From NCBI RefSeq assembly GCF_023008585.1, contig NZ_CP095390.1, positions 1,178,001 through 1,242,000 of the forward strand: 64,000 nt of DNA. Reading direction: 5' to 3'. Source of the DNA: Natribaculum breve (GTDB lineage Archaea > Halobacteriota > Halobacteria > Halobacteriales > Natrialbaceae). Position 1 is the stretch's first letter. Each line of letters starts with the position of its first letter. The position numbers and the translations under genes are program-made. This document shows positions 18,079-26,222 of the stretch, piece by piece. Under the pieces are notes generated by a model. That model worked only from the letters and a program-made list of their open reading frames with translations, was not told where the DNA came from and did no database searches.

Positions 18079-19062
18079 CTAGAACAGGTGTTCGTCGTCC
18101 TCGAGCAGACGAGCGGGGCCGCCGACGCCCCAGATGGTCGTCGAGACGCCGCAGTCGGCGACTGCCTCCTCGACGCGGTCGGCGTACTCTTCGGTGGTGT
18201 TGACGTAGACCGTCGCGCCGGTGTCCGTCGAGAAGTACGCCGGAATGCCCTCTTGCTCGCGGAGTTCGCGCACGCGGTTGAAAATCGCGAGGGTAGCCGG
18301 CTGCCAGTAGATCCAGCCAGACGGACCGGTCATCGTCGTCGCGGCGAGGCTGAGCGAGTCGCGTTCGGCCAGTTCGAACGCGCGATCGAAGTCGTCGTTC
18401 CGGAGGGCGTCGCGCATCTCGGCGATCTGGCCGTGGATGTGGGCGTTTCGCGCCTGGAACATGTGGCTGTCCGCGGCCTCCGCGTGTGCGTCCTCGGTCT
18501 CCTTGTGGTAGGGGACGAGTCCGACGACGATCTTCAGGTCCTCGTGGAGGTCGGTGGGAATGCGACGGGACCGACAGTCCTCGTCGTTCAGGCCGGTGTA
18601 CAGCTGCGAGAACGCGCCCGTCACCGCCCGGGCGGCCGACGCGGAGCCCACGCGGGCGATCGTCGAGATCTCCTGGTGGGAGACGTCGAGTTCGGCGGCC
18701 TCGGCGAGTGCCATCGCGGCCGCGGCGAATCCCGACGACGACGACCCCAGGCCGACGTTCGACGGGAAGCTGTTCTCGCTCTCGAGGCGGACCGGATACA
18801 CCGTGTGTGCCGCGTCGGACATCGACCGCGCCTTCTCGACGACGGCCTCGACCCGTTCGTAAGCCCGCCCCTCGAGTTCCTCGCCGTCGACGACGTAGAC
18901 GTCTTCCTCGTAGTCCATCGAGAACTCGACCGTCGTGCGCGTGTGGCTCGGGGCCGTACAGACGCTGATACTGTCGTGATACGGCAGTCGCTCGATGTCG
19001 TCGCGCATCCCGTGGTACTTGACGAGGCCCTGAATCGGGTGGGCCATGGCCGTCGCTTTCAT
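18079..19062 (-). CDS. mvaD: Diphosphomevalonate/phosphomevalonate decarboxylase
   Basis: A 327-residue GHMP-superfamily decarboxylase of the mevalonate pathway for archaeal lipid isoprenoids. Visible motifs are HPIQGLVKYHG, the ATP loop GLGSSSSGFAAAAMALAEA, the arginine-containing SASAARAVTGAFSQL and, near the C-terminus, FSTDTGATVYVNT. In a related haloarchaeon this family was shown to act on phosphomevalonate rather than diphosphomevalonate, followed by isopentenyl phosphate kinase; the same is likely here. The start at 19062 (MKATAMAHP) is chosen over the ATG 36 bp upstream because of family fit and a TATA-like TTTATG at about 19090. Confidence 0.9.
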   Translation of the reverse strand: MKATAMAHPIQGLVKYHGMRDDIERLPYHDSISVCTAPSHTRTTVEFSMDYEEDVYVVDGEELEGRAYERVEAVVEKARSMSDAAHTVYPVRLESENSFPSNVGLGSSSSGFAAAAMALAEAAELDVSHQEISTIARVGSASAARAVTGAFSQLYTGLNDEDCRSRRIPTDLHEDLKIVVGLVPYHKETEDAHAEAADSHMFQARNAHIHGQIAEMRDALRNDDFDRAFELAERDSLSLAATTMTGPSGWIYWQPATLAIFNRVRELREQEGIPAYFSTDTGATVYVNTTEEYADRVEEAVADCGVSTTIWGVGGPARLLEDDEHLF

Positions 19063-19119
19063 ATCCCCACAGGTGCGTGACGACCGCATAAAGGTCACGA
19101 CTCGGCGAGTGAATCGTCG

Positions 19120-20550
19120 CTACCGCTTGGCCGCCGGCGACTCGAACGCGGCCGAGAGTTGCTCGCGCCAGGCGATCACGTCCTCGAGTTCGGCCTCGAG
19201 ACCGTCGAGGTCGCCTTCCACCGCGTCGAGTCGCTTCTCGCGCTCGCTTCCTTCGGCGTCGAGACCGTCGAGGTCGTCCCGGAGTCGTCGGACGTCGTCC
19301 TCGAGGTGGTCGACCCGCGTCGCCAGTTCCTCGAGGCGGTCGACCGTGCCGTTCTCGTCGAGGAACGCGGCGAGCGCGTCCTCGTAGGCGAGGACCGCCT
19401 CGGTCCGCGACTGCAGGTGGTCGACCCGCGTCTCGAGACTGCGTCTGGCCTCGAGGCCGAGCGCGTCGCGGAGTTTCGCCGCCCGGTTCTCGCCGCCGTC
19501 TCCCTCGAGCGCCTCGACGAGGGCGTCGACGACCGCGTCGTGGTCGGCGTCGTCTTCGCTCGCGACGCTGCGCTCGCCTTCGGCCGTCTCCGGCGGCGTC
19601 TCGCCGACGAGGTCGGTGATACTCACCTCCTCGGCGTCTGGATCGGTGGTGACGGACCAGTCGCCGGACCCGTCACACTCGACGGGTTCGAACGAGGTCG
19701 TCGAGAGTTCTGCCTCGATCGCGTCTGGCTCGACCGGTTCGATCGACTCACGCAAGTCGTCGAACACGTCGCGCGCCGACGGTTCGGATCGAGACGCGTC
19801 TCCGCCGACGTCCGTCTCGAGGACGGACGCGTCGACGCTTTCGACGCCGTCGATCGACTCGAGTGCGTTCGTTATCAGCCGATCGTCGAGTGCGCTCTCG
19901 ACCGTCAGGCTGACCGCGCCGTCGAACGAGCCGTCGCGGATCTCGCTTACAGACGGCGTCCCCTCGACGAGCGACGTCGCGTTGGTGAGTCCGTGAACGA
20001 CGGCCGTGCCGGCCGCCGCCCGCTCGGCGTCTGCGATCGAAACGCGGAGCCGATACCGGTCGACTTCCACCGCAGTGTCGTCGACCGGCCGGTCGTCGTC
20101 GCTTCCCGTCTCGTCCCGATCGGCCGTCGACTCGATCGACGGGATCTGGTGTGCCGGCCGCTCGAGGTCGTCCGCAGACTGCCACGCGGGCGGCACGCGA
20201 GTGTCGTCCGAGATCCGTCGAACGCCGTCCAGCCGGGGTTGCCGCTCGAATGACTCGGGCGACGCCGAATCGGAGAGTCGAACGGCGTAGTGCGCCTCGA
20301 CCTCGTCTCCCGGTGTCACCGATCCGAGCCAGACGAGTTCGCCCGACGGGCGGATCCCCCAGCGATCGACGTGATCGACGGCGACGTCCTCGATCCCGAT
20401 CTCCCCCGAAATCGAGTCCACGAAGCGGATCGCCACCGCCTTCTCGCAACTCGATTCGATCTCGAACCGGACGGTCACTCCTCCGTCGGATCGACGTTCG
20501 GTCGATTTCTCTATCCCTACGTCGTTTGATGCGATTTGTGTCGTCGTCAT
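19120..20550 (-). CDS. Haloarchaeal coiled-coil protein, unknown function
   Basis: A 476-residue acidic protein from MTTTQIASNDVGIEKST. Residues about 15-95 look like a beta-rich domain (VTVRFEIESSCEKAVAIRF, GIRPSGELVWLGSVTPGDEV). Residues about 170-250 resemble a second alpha/beta repeat (YRLRVSIADAERAAAGTAVV). The C-terminal 100 residues are a predicted coiled coil with heptads (LATRVDHLEDDVRRLRDDLD). No membrane segment or catalytic motif is seen. It diverges from endonuclease III across a shared 181 bp promoter region. A structural or partner-binding role is likely, but the function is not recognised. Confidence 0.7.
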   Translation of the reverse strand: MTTTQIASNDVGIEKSTERRSDGGVTVRFEIESSCEKAVAIRFVDSISGEIGIEDVAVDHVDRWGIRPSGELVWLGSVTPGDEVEAHYAVRLSDSASPESFERQPRLDGVRRISDDTRVPPAWQSADDLERPAHQIPSIESTADRDETGSDDDRPVDDTAVEVDRYRLRVSIADAERAAAGTAVVHGLTNATSLVEGTPSVSEIRDGSFDGAVSLTVESALDDRLITNALESIDGVESVDASVLETDVGGDASRSEPSARDVFDDLRESIEPVEPDAIEAELSTTSFEPVECDGSGDWSVTTDPDAEEVSITDLVGETPPETAEGERSVASEDDADHDAVVDALVEALEGDGGENRAAKLRDALGLEARRSLETRVDHLQSRTEAVLAYEDALAAFLDENGTVDRLEELATRVDHLEDDVRRLRDDLDGLDAEGSEREKRLDAVEGDLDGLEAELEDVIAWREQLSAAFESPAAKR

Positions 20551-20604
20551 CCCCCCGCCTCTGCGTACTGGTGTCGACGTGTACGCCAATAATATTATCC
20601 CATT

Positions 20605-20618
20605 GACACAACTGTGTC
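20605..20618. promoter_or_regulatory. 14 bp palindrome between divergent genes
   Basis: GACACAACTGTGTC is a perfect 6+6 inverted repeat with a 2-base centre. It lies between the AT-rich TATA-like sequences serving the coiled-coil gene (AATAATATTATCC, about 20588-20600) and endonuclease III. Position and symmetry suggest an operator for a dimeric regulator. Confidence 0.45.
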
Positions 20619-20731
20619 GGCGTAGAAATTACGGCGATATCGTTGAATATATCGGCCGGACGGATATCGACACGGGACCGTGCTCGGCCCGAACCCGAAC
20701 GCTCAAACGACGTGCCTCCTACCGACATCGT

Positions 20732-21415
20732 ATGGGTACGCCGCGTGACTCTCGCGAAGAGCAAGCCAGAGCGGTCGTCGACCGACTCGAGGCCGAGTAT
20801 CCGGACTCGACGATCTCGCTTCGATACTCGAATCGCTTCGAGCTGTTGGTCGCCGTGGTCCTCTCTGCACAGTGTACCGACGAACGGGTAAACAGCGAGA
20901 CCGAACACCTCTTCGAGAAGTACGCCGGTCCCGAAGACTACGCGAACGTCGCCCAGGAGGAACTCGCCGAGGACCTGAACTCGATCACCTACTACAACAA
21001 CAAGGCGAAGTACATCCGGAACGCGGCCGCGAAGATCCTCGAGGAACACGACGGCGAGGTGCCGGACACGATGGACGAGTTGACAGACCTCCCGGGCGTC
21101 GGCCGGAAGACGGCGAACGTCGTCCTCCAGCACGGCCACGACGTCGTCGAGGGGATCGTCGTCGACACGCACGTCCAGCGACTCTCGCGTCGGTTGGGAC
21201 TGACCGAGGAGACGCGTCCCGAGCGGATCGAGGAAGACCTCATGGAGATCGTCCCCGACGGCTACTGGCAGCAGTTTACGCACCTCTGTATCGACCACGG
21301 TCGGGCCGTCTGTACCGCCCGCAACCCCGACTGTACGGACTGCGTCCTCGCGGATATCTGCCCGTCCGAACGCGGCGACAGCGAGGTCGATCTGGCGTCG
21401 GGCGAGCCCTGGTGA
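20732..21415 (+). CDS. nth: Endonuclease III (DNA glycosylase/AP lyase)
   Basis: A 227-residue base-excision-repair enzyme that removes oxidised pyrimidines and nicks the AP site. The helix-hairpin-helix LPGVGRKTANVVL carries the catalytic Lys; the catalytic Asp follows in VDTHVQRLSRRL. The 4Fe-4S cluster ligands are in order at the C-terminus, CTARNPDCTDCVLADIC (C-x6-C-x2-C-x5-C). The ATG at 20732 gives the usual family length; an upstream in-frame start at 20579 would read through the promoter. Its stop is followed by the dispersed repeat at 21422. Confidence 0.95.
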   Translation: MGTPRDSREEQARAVVDRLEAEYPDSTISLRYSNRFELLVAVVLSAQCTDERVNSETEHLFEKYAGPEDYANVAQEELAEDLNSITYYNNKAKYIRNAAAKILEEHDGEVPDTMDELTDLPGVGRKTANVVLQHGHDVVEGIVVDTHVQRLSRRLGLTEETRPERIEEDLMEIVPDGYWQQFTHLCIDHGRAVCTARNPDCTDCVLADICPSERGDSEVDLASGEPW

Positions 21416-21421
21416 TGCTCT

Positions 21422-21506
21422 CGGACGACAGTCGGTAGCACGCGAGACGCCGTCGCCAGCGGCGGCAGCCGTCGAGACGCGATCGGCGGCTGACCCGTGT
21501 CGTCCG
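21422..21506. repeat. Dispersed repeat, copy A (47 bp core, 9 bp terminal inverted repeat)
   Basis: CGGACGACA (21422-21430) and TGTCGTCCG (21498-21506) form a perfect 9 bp inverted repeat enclosing about 67 bp. Inside, 21439-21485 matches 59407-59453 at 44 of 47 positions. The core contains CGAGACGC twice, 30 bp apart. It sits just after the endonuclease III stop. Confidence 0.6.
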
Positions 21507-21594
21507 GCAGTACGATGGGACGCCGACGAGAAGCCGTCTGGCGCAAGGCCAATCCCTTTCTCCGTAACCGCGATAGCGCCACGAGAGGCGAACT

Positions 21595-21825
21595 ATGTCC
21601 GACGACACCACCGAACACGGCCGCGACGTCGAGCTCGCGAAAGAAGACGCCGATACCGACGAAGAGGACGAAGAACTCACCGAGGCCCAGAAGGAAGCAC
21701 GCCGCAAACGGGACGAAAAGCAGCGTCGCCAGGACGTCGAACACGCGTCCGAGGAGCGCGAGAACGACGCACTCGAGCAGGAGAATCCGGACCACCACCG
21801 GGACGAGGAGCCGTACAACAGCTAG
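21595..21825 (+). CDS. Small highly charged hypothetical protein
   Basis: A 76-residue protein, almost all charged or polar: an acidic N-terminal half, then EAQKEARRKRDEKQRRQDVEH, likely a single charged helix, then an acidic tail. It has no hydrophobic core and is probably disordered or helical in isolation. It converges with the membrane gene at 21822 with a 4-base overlap of the 3' ends. Function unknown; the composition is typical of real haloarchaeal small proteins. Confidence 0.6.
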   Translation: MSDDTTEHGRDVELAKEDADTDEEDEELTEAQKEARRKRDEKQRRQDVEHASEERENDALEQENPDHHRDEEPYNS

Positions 21826-22304
21826 AAGATCTGATACCGGAGGACGTACCGGAAGATCCCGATGAGGTAGGCGACGATCCAGAACAGGACGTAGCCGAAG
21901 ACGCCGACGCGAAGGCGGCGACGCCACCCCGGCATGTTCTCGTGGAGCGCGTCGAGTTCGACGTCGACGTCGGGATTCGCGTAGACGTCGTGGGCGTATT
22001 TGACCTGGAAGATCCGGACGATCCCGGTGAGTGCGACGACGAGCATCGCGTACGCCTGCAGGCCGAAAAACGCGTGGACGACGAGCAGACCGCTGACCTG
22101 GTCGACCGTTCGCGGAATCATCCAGAAGACGACCGGAATCGTGTTGAGCAACAGGCCGGGGACGATGTACTCGAGATGGTGGACGAGAACCGACCACGTG
22201 ACGGCCTCCGCGTCGATCATGATCCAGGCACCGTAGAGATAGAACGGAAAGCTGGCCGTCACGAGCAGCGTGACGATCGTCGCGATCGTCAGTTCCGACA
22301 CCAT
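21822..22304 (-). CDS. Four-helix membrane protein beside the cytochrome bc cluster
   Basis: A 160-residue protein with four hydrophobic helices at about 5-25, 38-60, 72-95 and 125-150. Histidines occur near helix ends (LVHHLEYIVPG; VVHAFFGLQAY). This resembles quinone- or heme-associated membrane proteins, but no known motif is confirmed. It is transcribed away from the cytochrome bc cluster, with 107 bp between it and the gene at 22412, so divergent co-regulation is plausible. It is probably one of the haloarchaeal DUF families restricted to this neighbourhood. Confidence 0.72.
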   Translation of the reverse strand: MVSELTIATIVTLLVTASFPFYLYGAWIMIDAEAVTWSVLVHHLEYIVPGLLLNTIPVVFWMIPRTVDQVSGLLVVHAFFGLQAYAMLVVALTGIVRIFQVKYAHDVYANPDVDVELDALHENMPGWRRRLRVGVFGYVLFWIVAYLIGIFRYVLRYQIF

Positions 22305-22411
22305 GACCGGAACTCTGAGCGGACGACGAATAAACGAAGCGAAAGGCGAGACACTCGGTCGGCGACGGAGAGTCGAAAAGGGTTTTCAGCACTCACCACC
22401 AAGGGTCGGTA

Positions 22412-23299
22412 ATGGCCGATCCTCGAGACCCCGGTGAGAACGACTCCGACAGCCGGGTCGCCGAGTCAGACGGTGGCCGTTCGGAGACGGAACCGACGTC
22501 GTCCGAAGACGACGGGGCGGCCGGTGGTACCCCCGTCGACGCCGAGGCGGCCGACCCGACGGAAGCGGAACTCCTGCGACAGGTCGAAGAGAAGTACGAC
22601 TTCGAGAACTTCGGCCCCCGGGACATGGCCGAGATGACGCCCGAGGAGTGGGACGTCGCCTTCGACGAGGACACCTGGATCACCGGCGACGAACTGCTCG
22701 CGCGCGTCGAGGCGGAACTGAAGAGCCGGGTCGCAGAACGAGACGTCTTCGCGATGCTCGAGTACGCGGAGGTCGACGGAAAGCGGAGTCTCGTCGCGTA
22801 TTCGGATACGGATTACGCCATCGTGTATCCCGACGGGAGCGTCGAAGGGATCGGGACAGTCGTTCGCGACGTCAAACCGACCGTCGCGCTCTGTTCGATC
22901 GAGAGCTACGAGGTCGACGACCCGCCGGAGGACTGGGGATTGCCCCGCCCCAGCGAGATCCCAGAGTCGGGAAGCGAGCTCGGCAACTGGATGTTACAGC
23001 TGCTCGCTGGCGTGCAGATTCTCGTCGGCCTCGGGGCGCTGGTCGCCTGGATCGCCTCGGGCTGGCGAGAGAACCTCGTGCTCCTCGCGACGGGACTGGG
23101 GTTCGTGCTGATCGGGCTCTTCCTGTTTACGATCGTCGCGAACGCACGGCTCTCGGACAAGTTCAGAGTCGAGGAGTACCGCGACCGCCTCCGATCGATC
23201 GGGGTCGAGTCGGGCGAACGCCCGGAGTTCGTCCCCATCGACGACGACGCCTTCGAGACCGCGCCGAACGCGGAGGAGTCGGTCGCCGACGATTCCTGA
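22412..23299 (+). CDS. Membrane protein with acidic domain, upstream of halocyanin/bc cluster
   Basis: A 295-residue protein. Residues 1-60 are an acidic disordered leader; about 65-190 form a soluble domain (EEWDVAFDEDTWITGDELLARVEAEL; VFAMLEYAEVDGKRSLVAYSD). Two transmembrane helices lie at about 205-225 and 232-252, followed by an acidic tail. The domain is not recognised. Its position directly before halocyanin and the bc complex suggests an assembly or accessory role. The stop codon TGA is the first base pairs of hairpin element copy 4. Confidence 0.68.
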   Translation: MADPRDPGENDSDSRVAESDGGRSETEPTSSEDDGAAGGTPVDAEAADPTEAELLRQVEEKYDFENFGPRDMAEMTPEEWDVAFDEDTWITGDELLARVEAELKSRVAERDVFAMLEYAEVDGKRSLVAYSDTDYAIVYPDGSVEGIGTVVRDVKPTVALCSIESYEVDDPPEDWGLPRPSEIPESGSELGNWMLQLLAGVQILVGLGALVAWIASGWRENLVLLATGLGFVLIGLFLFTIVANARLSDKFRVEEYRDRLRSIGVESGERPEFVPIDDDAFETAPNAEESVADDS

Positions 23300-23391
23300 T
23301 ACTGACCGCCGTAAGTCAGTACCGGCACAACCGCAAGACGGCTCGCGGTTTCCCAGGTGCGCAGACGGGACACAGTTACAGCAGACCGTAT
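23299..23391. repeat. Hairpin element copy 4
   Basis: A 93 bp element that begins in the stop codon of the preceding gene (TGATAC). The left arm is ATACTGACCGCCGTAA; the right arm on the minus strand is ATACGGTCTGCTGTAA followed by CTGTGT. An inner stem AACCGC (23329-23334) pairs with GCGGTT (23345-23350). It separates the upstream membrane gene from the halocyanin promoter and so could insulate or terminate transcription. Confidence 0.7.
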
Positions 23392-23435
23392 GAACTCTCC
23401 CGTTTCTGGAGTTGTTCACAGCACTTGCATCGGTG

Positions 23436-23446
23436 GGTTTAAGCAA
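23436..23446 (+). promoter_or_regulatory. TATA box of the halocyanin-bc operon
   Basis: GGGTTTAAGC lies about 28 bases before the halocyanin ATG at 23470, the spacing of a leaderless archaeal transcript. No other promoter-like sequence is evident in the operon, whose genes are spaced by 2-4 bases or overlap. Confidence 0.55.
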
Positions 23447-23469
23447 ACTCGTTCCTCAGTCTACACTGT

Positions 23470-24141
23470 ATGAATAGGCGGGAGTTTATGGTAGCGGCAA
23501 GCGGTGTTGCCGGGGGTGCCGCAGCCGCGACCGCTGCGGCATCGACACCCGTCGTGGCCCAGGAGGAGGGGTCCGACGGCGACTCCGGTGGCAACGCGAC
23601 GGCCAACGAGAGCGACGGTGGTGGTGCAGAGAACGCCACTGACGGCGGTGGCGGTGGTGGCGGTGGTGGCGGTCCGACCGAGACGGTCACGCTCGTCAAC
23701 TACGCTTTCGAGCCCGCCACCGAGAGCCCGATGCAGATCCAGCCGGGGACGACGGTGAAGTTCGTCTGGGAGACGGACAACCACAACATCGCCGTCGACA
23801 GCACGCCCGATGGTTCCAGCTGGGAGGGCCACGAGGCGATCGAGAACGCGCCGTTCGAGTACGAACACACCTTCGAGACCGAGGGGACCTACGAGTTCCA
23901 CTGCACGCCCCACGTCGGGCTCGGAATGACGGGAACGATCGAGGTCACCGAAGACGCAGGTGGTGGCGGCGGTGGCGGCGCTGCGGCGGCCGACGTCGAC
24001 ATTCACGACCTCGGCGTCCCGCTCCAGAAACACTGGCTCGGAATCGCAGCGATTTTCGCCATCTTCATGTCGCTGGTCTTCACGTTCTACCTGTTGAAGT
24101 ACGGCGAATCCGCACACACGAGCAGTCCAGGGAGGCGATAA
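23470..24141 (+). CDS. Membrane-anchored halocyanin (blue copper protein)
   Basis: A 223-residue electron carrier. A Tat leader (MNRREFMVAASGVAGG) is followed by a Gly/Asn-rich linker, then a type-1 copper domain at about 75-160. Copper ligands are visible: His in ETDNHNIAVD, then Cys, His and Met in FHCTPHVGLGM. A glycine linker leads to a C-terminal helix (WLGIAAIFAIFMSLVFTFYL, about 180-205) that anchors it in the membrane, with the copper domain outside. It is the first gene of the bc operon and probably takes electrons from the Rieske protein in place of a cytochrome c1/f. Confidence 0.9.
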   Translation: MNRREFMVAASGVAGGAAAATAAASTPVVAQEEGSDGDSGGNATANESDGGGAENATDGGGGGGGGGGPTETVTLVNYAFEPATESPMQIQPGTTVKFVWETDNHNIAVDSTPDGSSWEGHEAIENAPFEYEHTFETEGTYEFHCTPHVGLGMTGTIEVTEDAGGGGGGGAAAADVDIHDLGVPLQKHWLGIAAIFAIFMSLVFTFYLLKYGESAHTSSPGRR

Positions 24142-24144
24142 TAC

Positions 24145-24552
24145 ATGTCCTCGTCAGGAAGTACCTACGGAGACATTCACCGATACGAACCGCCCAGAGA
24201 AAGTACGGCGGCGGCGATCGCGATCGTCTTGCTGACGTTCGTCCAGATCGTCTTCGTCGCCATGTTCGTCTACGGACTGTCGGAGAACTGGGGAATCGCC
24301 GGTACCGACGGCGGTACCGGGAACACGGTCCTCGGCTTCCTCCTCACGGCGATCTTCGTCAACCTCGGGTTCATCCTCCTGCTGTACCGCAAGGAGTTCC
24401 TGCCGGACGTCATGATCGTCAAGAAGCGCCGTCGGAAGTGGGAAGACCTCTACGTCCGTGAGGAGGACGCCGACGGAGCGTCACTGGCCGACGGAACCAG
24501 CGGCTTCTGGGACACAGTCAAACGAGCGGTTTACCCCTACTACAAACGATAA
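24145..24552 (+). CDS. Two-helix membrane subunit of the bc cluster
   Basis: A 135-residue protein with helices at about 22-45 (AAAIAIVLLTFVQIVFVAMFV) and 65-88 (NTVLGFLLTAIFVNLGFILL), then a basic cytoplasmic tail (VKKRRRKWEDLYVR). It begins 3 bases after halocyanin and ends 2 bases before the Rieske gene, so it is co-translated with the complex. It is not a known respiratory subunit by motif; an accessory or assembly subunit is inferred from position. Confidence 0.72.
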   Translation: MSSSGSTYGDIHRYEPPRESTAAAIAIVLLTFVQIVFVAMFVYGLSENWGIAGTDGGTGNTVLGFLLTAIFVNLGFILLLYRKEFLPDVMIVKKRRRKWEDLYVREEDADGASLADGTSGFWDTVKRAVYPYYKR

Positions 24553-24554
24553 TC

Positions 24555-25424
24555 ATGGCAAACGACGACAAATACCCGGTCGAATCGGATCGACGTCGCT
24601 TCGTCAAAGGAGTCGTCGGCGGTGCCGCCCTCTCGGGCGTGCTCACCGTCGGCGCTGGGAGCGTATCCATGGCGACTACGCCATCCGGTGGTGGCGGTGG
24701 TCTGATGCAGTACCGTGGCGCAGTGCGCGAATCCGGTCCCGCACCGCGTGGACTGCCACAGATCCCGCTCGAAATCGACGACGAAGGCTACCTCATGGGC
24801 GTCTGGCCCGAATCCGAAACGGTCACCGAGGGTGGGGCCGAAGTTGCCGTCGCGAGAACCGAAATCGCCGGCGTCGAGTACTCCACCGAGTGGTTCCAGT
24901 ACTGCGGGCTCCAGACGTTCGAAGGGATCAGACCCGACGCAGACGGTCAGGACCAGTACCTCCGGTATCCGCAGGCGCCGCCGACGAGCGACTACCCCTG
25001 GATGGAGGAAGTCGAAGGCGGCAACAAGATCCACGTCGACGACTTCGCGGACTACGAAAACTGGGGCAACGACGTCGGCGACTCCGGCGTCGGCAAGCCG
25101 GCGACCGGCACCTGGCGATCCCAGGACGTCCCGCCGGAAGAGACGATTCCGGTCGTGATCCTGCGAAGTACACAGATCGAGGAGGCCGCCCAGGACGACG
25201 AGTGGTTGAGCGCGACGTGTCCCGACGGCTTCATCGCCTACATCAACAAGTGTACGCACTTCTGTTGCGTGCCGGGATACAAGCGCCTGAGCGAGTCCGC
25301 GAGCTACAACGCCGAGAACAAGATCTACTGTAACTGCCACCAGTCGGTGTACGATCCGTTCACGGTCATCGAGGACCGTTTCGTGTCGCTACCCCGACCA
25401 GAACCGGAGGACGACGAAGAATGA
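24555..25424 (+). CDS. petA: Rieske iron-sulfur protein
   Basis: A 289-residue 2Fe-2S protein. It starts with a Tat-type anchor (DRRRFVKGVVGGAALSGVL). The cluster boxes are CTHFCC and CNCHQSVYDP: ligands are Cys and His of the first box and Cys and His of the second, with one further Cys in each for the usual disulfide. The first box has Cys where most Rieske proteins have Gly (CTHxGC). It accepts electrons from quinol at cytochrome b and passes them to halocyanin. It overlaps petB by 4 bp. Confidence 0.92.
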   Translation: MANDDKYPVESDRRRFVKGVVGGAALSGVLTVGAGSVSMATTPSGGGGGLMQYRGAVRESGPAPRGLPQIPLEIDDEGYLMGVWPESETVTEGGAEVAVARTEIAGVEYSTEWFQYCGLQTFEGIRPDADGQDQYLRYPQAPPTSDYPWMEEVEGGNKIHVDDFADYENWGNDVGDSGVGKPATGTWRSQDVPPEETIPVVILRSTQIEEAAQDDEWLSATCPDGFIAYINKCTHFCCVPGYKRLSESASYNAENKIYCNCHQSVYDPFTVIEDRFVSLPRPEPEDDEE

Positions 25425-26218
25425 GTCTCGAGCGAAAAGACGAATACGACCACGGCGCGTGGCTCGAGGAGAAAGACCTCTCGGCGGTCGAGACGACGTA
25501 CCTCAAGTCGCTGATGTGGCTCGACAAGCGGTTCCGGATCGTCGACTATCTGGAACTCATGGAGGACATGTACTACAAGGTCAACCTCCAGATGCCAAAG
25601 AGCCACACGGAGCAGTACAACCTCGACAACAAGTTCTGGTACTGGTATCCGCTGTACGCGCTCGGATCGTTCTCGGTCATCGCGTACATCGTCGCGGCGC
25701 TTACGGGAGCCCTCCTCGGGTTCTACTACGCGCCGTCGACGGCCGGACAGGGCGACCCACAGGCGTACGCCCAACTCGTCGCCATCATCAAAGACCTCAA
25801 CTTCGGGTTCATGCTCAGGAGTATCCACCGCTGGTCCGCACAGGTGATGACGGCGGCGGTGTTCCTGCACATGCTCCGCGTCTACTTCACGGGCGCGTAC
25901 AAGGAACCCCGCGAGGTCAACTGGATCATCGGCATCATCCTGCTGTCGCTGACGATGGTGTTCGGGTACACCGGCTACCTGCTCCCGTGGAACCAGCTCG
26001 CGTTCTGGGCGGGACAGATCGGCGTCGAGATGGCACTCGCCGTCCCGATCGTCGGCGAGTGGGGTGCCCAGTTACTGTTCGGTGGCTTCAGCCTCGGTCA
26101 GCCGACGTTACAACGGATGTACATCCTGCACGTGTTCGTCCTCCCGTTCGTGGTGACGGCACTGATCGCCATCCACATCGCGATCGTCTGGATGCAGGGC
26201 ATCGCGGAACCACACTAG
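25421..26218 (+). CDS. petB: Cytochrome b, N-terminal (b6-like) subunit
   Basis: A 265-residue subunit with four core transmembrane helices after an N-terminal soluble stretch of about 75 residues. Heme-ligand His pairs are visible in RSIHRWSAQVMTAAVFLHML and in HVFVLPFVVTALIAIHIAIV. GYTGYLLPWNQLAFWAG is the Qo-side loop typical of cytochrome b. It oxidises menaquinol with the Rieske protein. It precedes petD by 4 bases, giving the split b6/subunit-IV arrangement. Confidence 0.93.
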   Translation: MSLERKDEYDHGAWLEEKDLSAVETTYLKSLMWLDKRFRIVDYLELMEDMYYKVNLQMPKSHTEQYNLDNKFWYWYPLYALGSFSVIAYIVAALTGALLGFYYAPSTAGQGDPQAYAQLVAIIKDLNFGFMLRSIHRWSAQVMTAAVFLHMLRVYFTGAYKEPREVNWIIGIILLSLTMVFGYTGYLLPWNQLAFWAGQIGVEMALAVPIVGEWGAQLLFGGFSLGQPTLQRMYILHVFVLPFVVTALIAIHIAIVWMQGIAEPH

Positions 26219-26222
26219 TACA

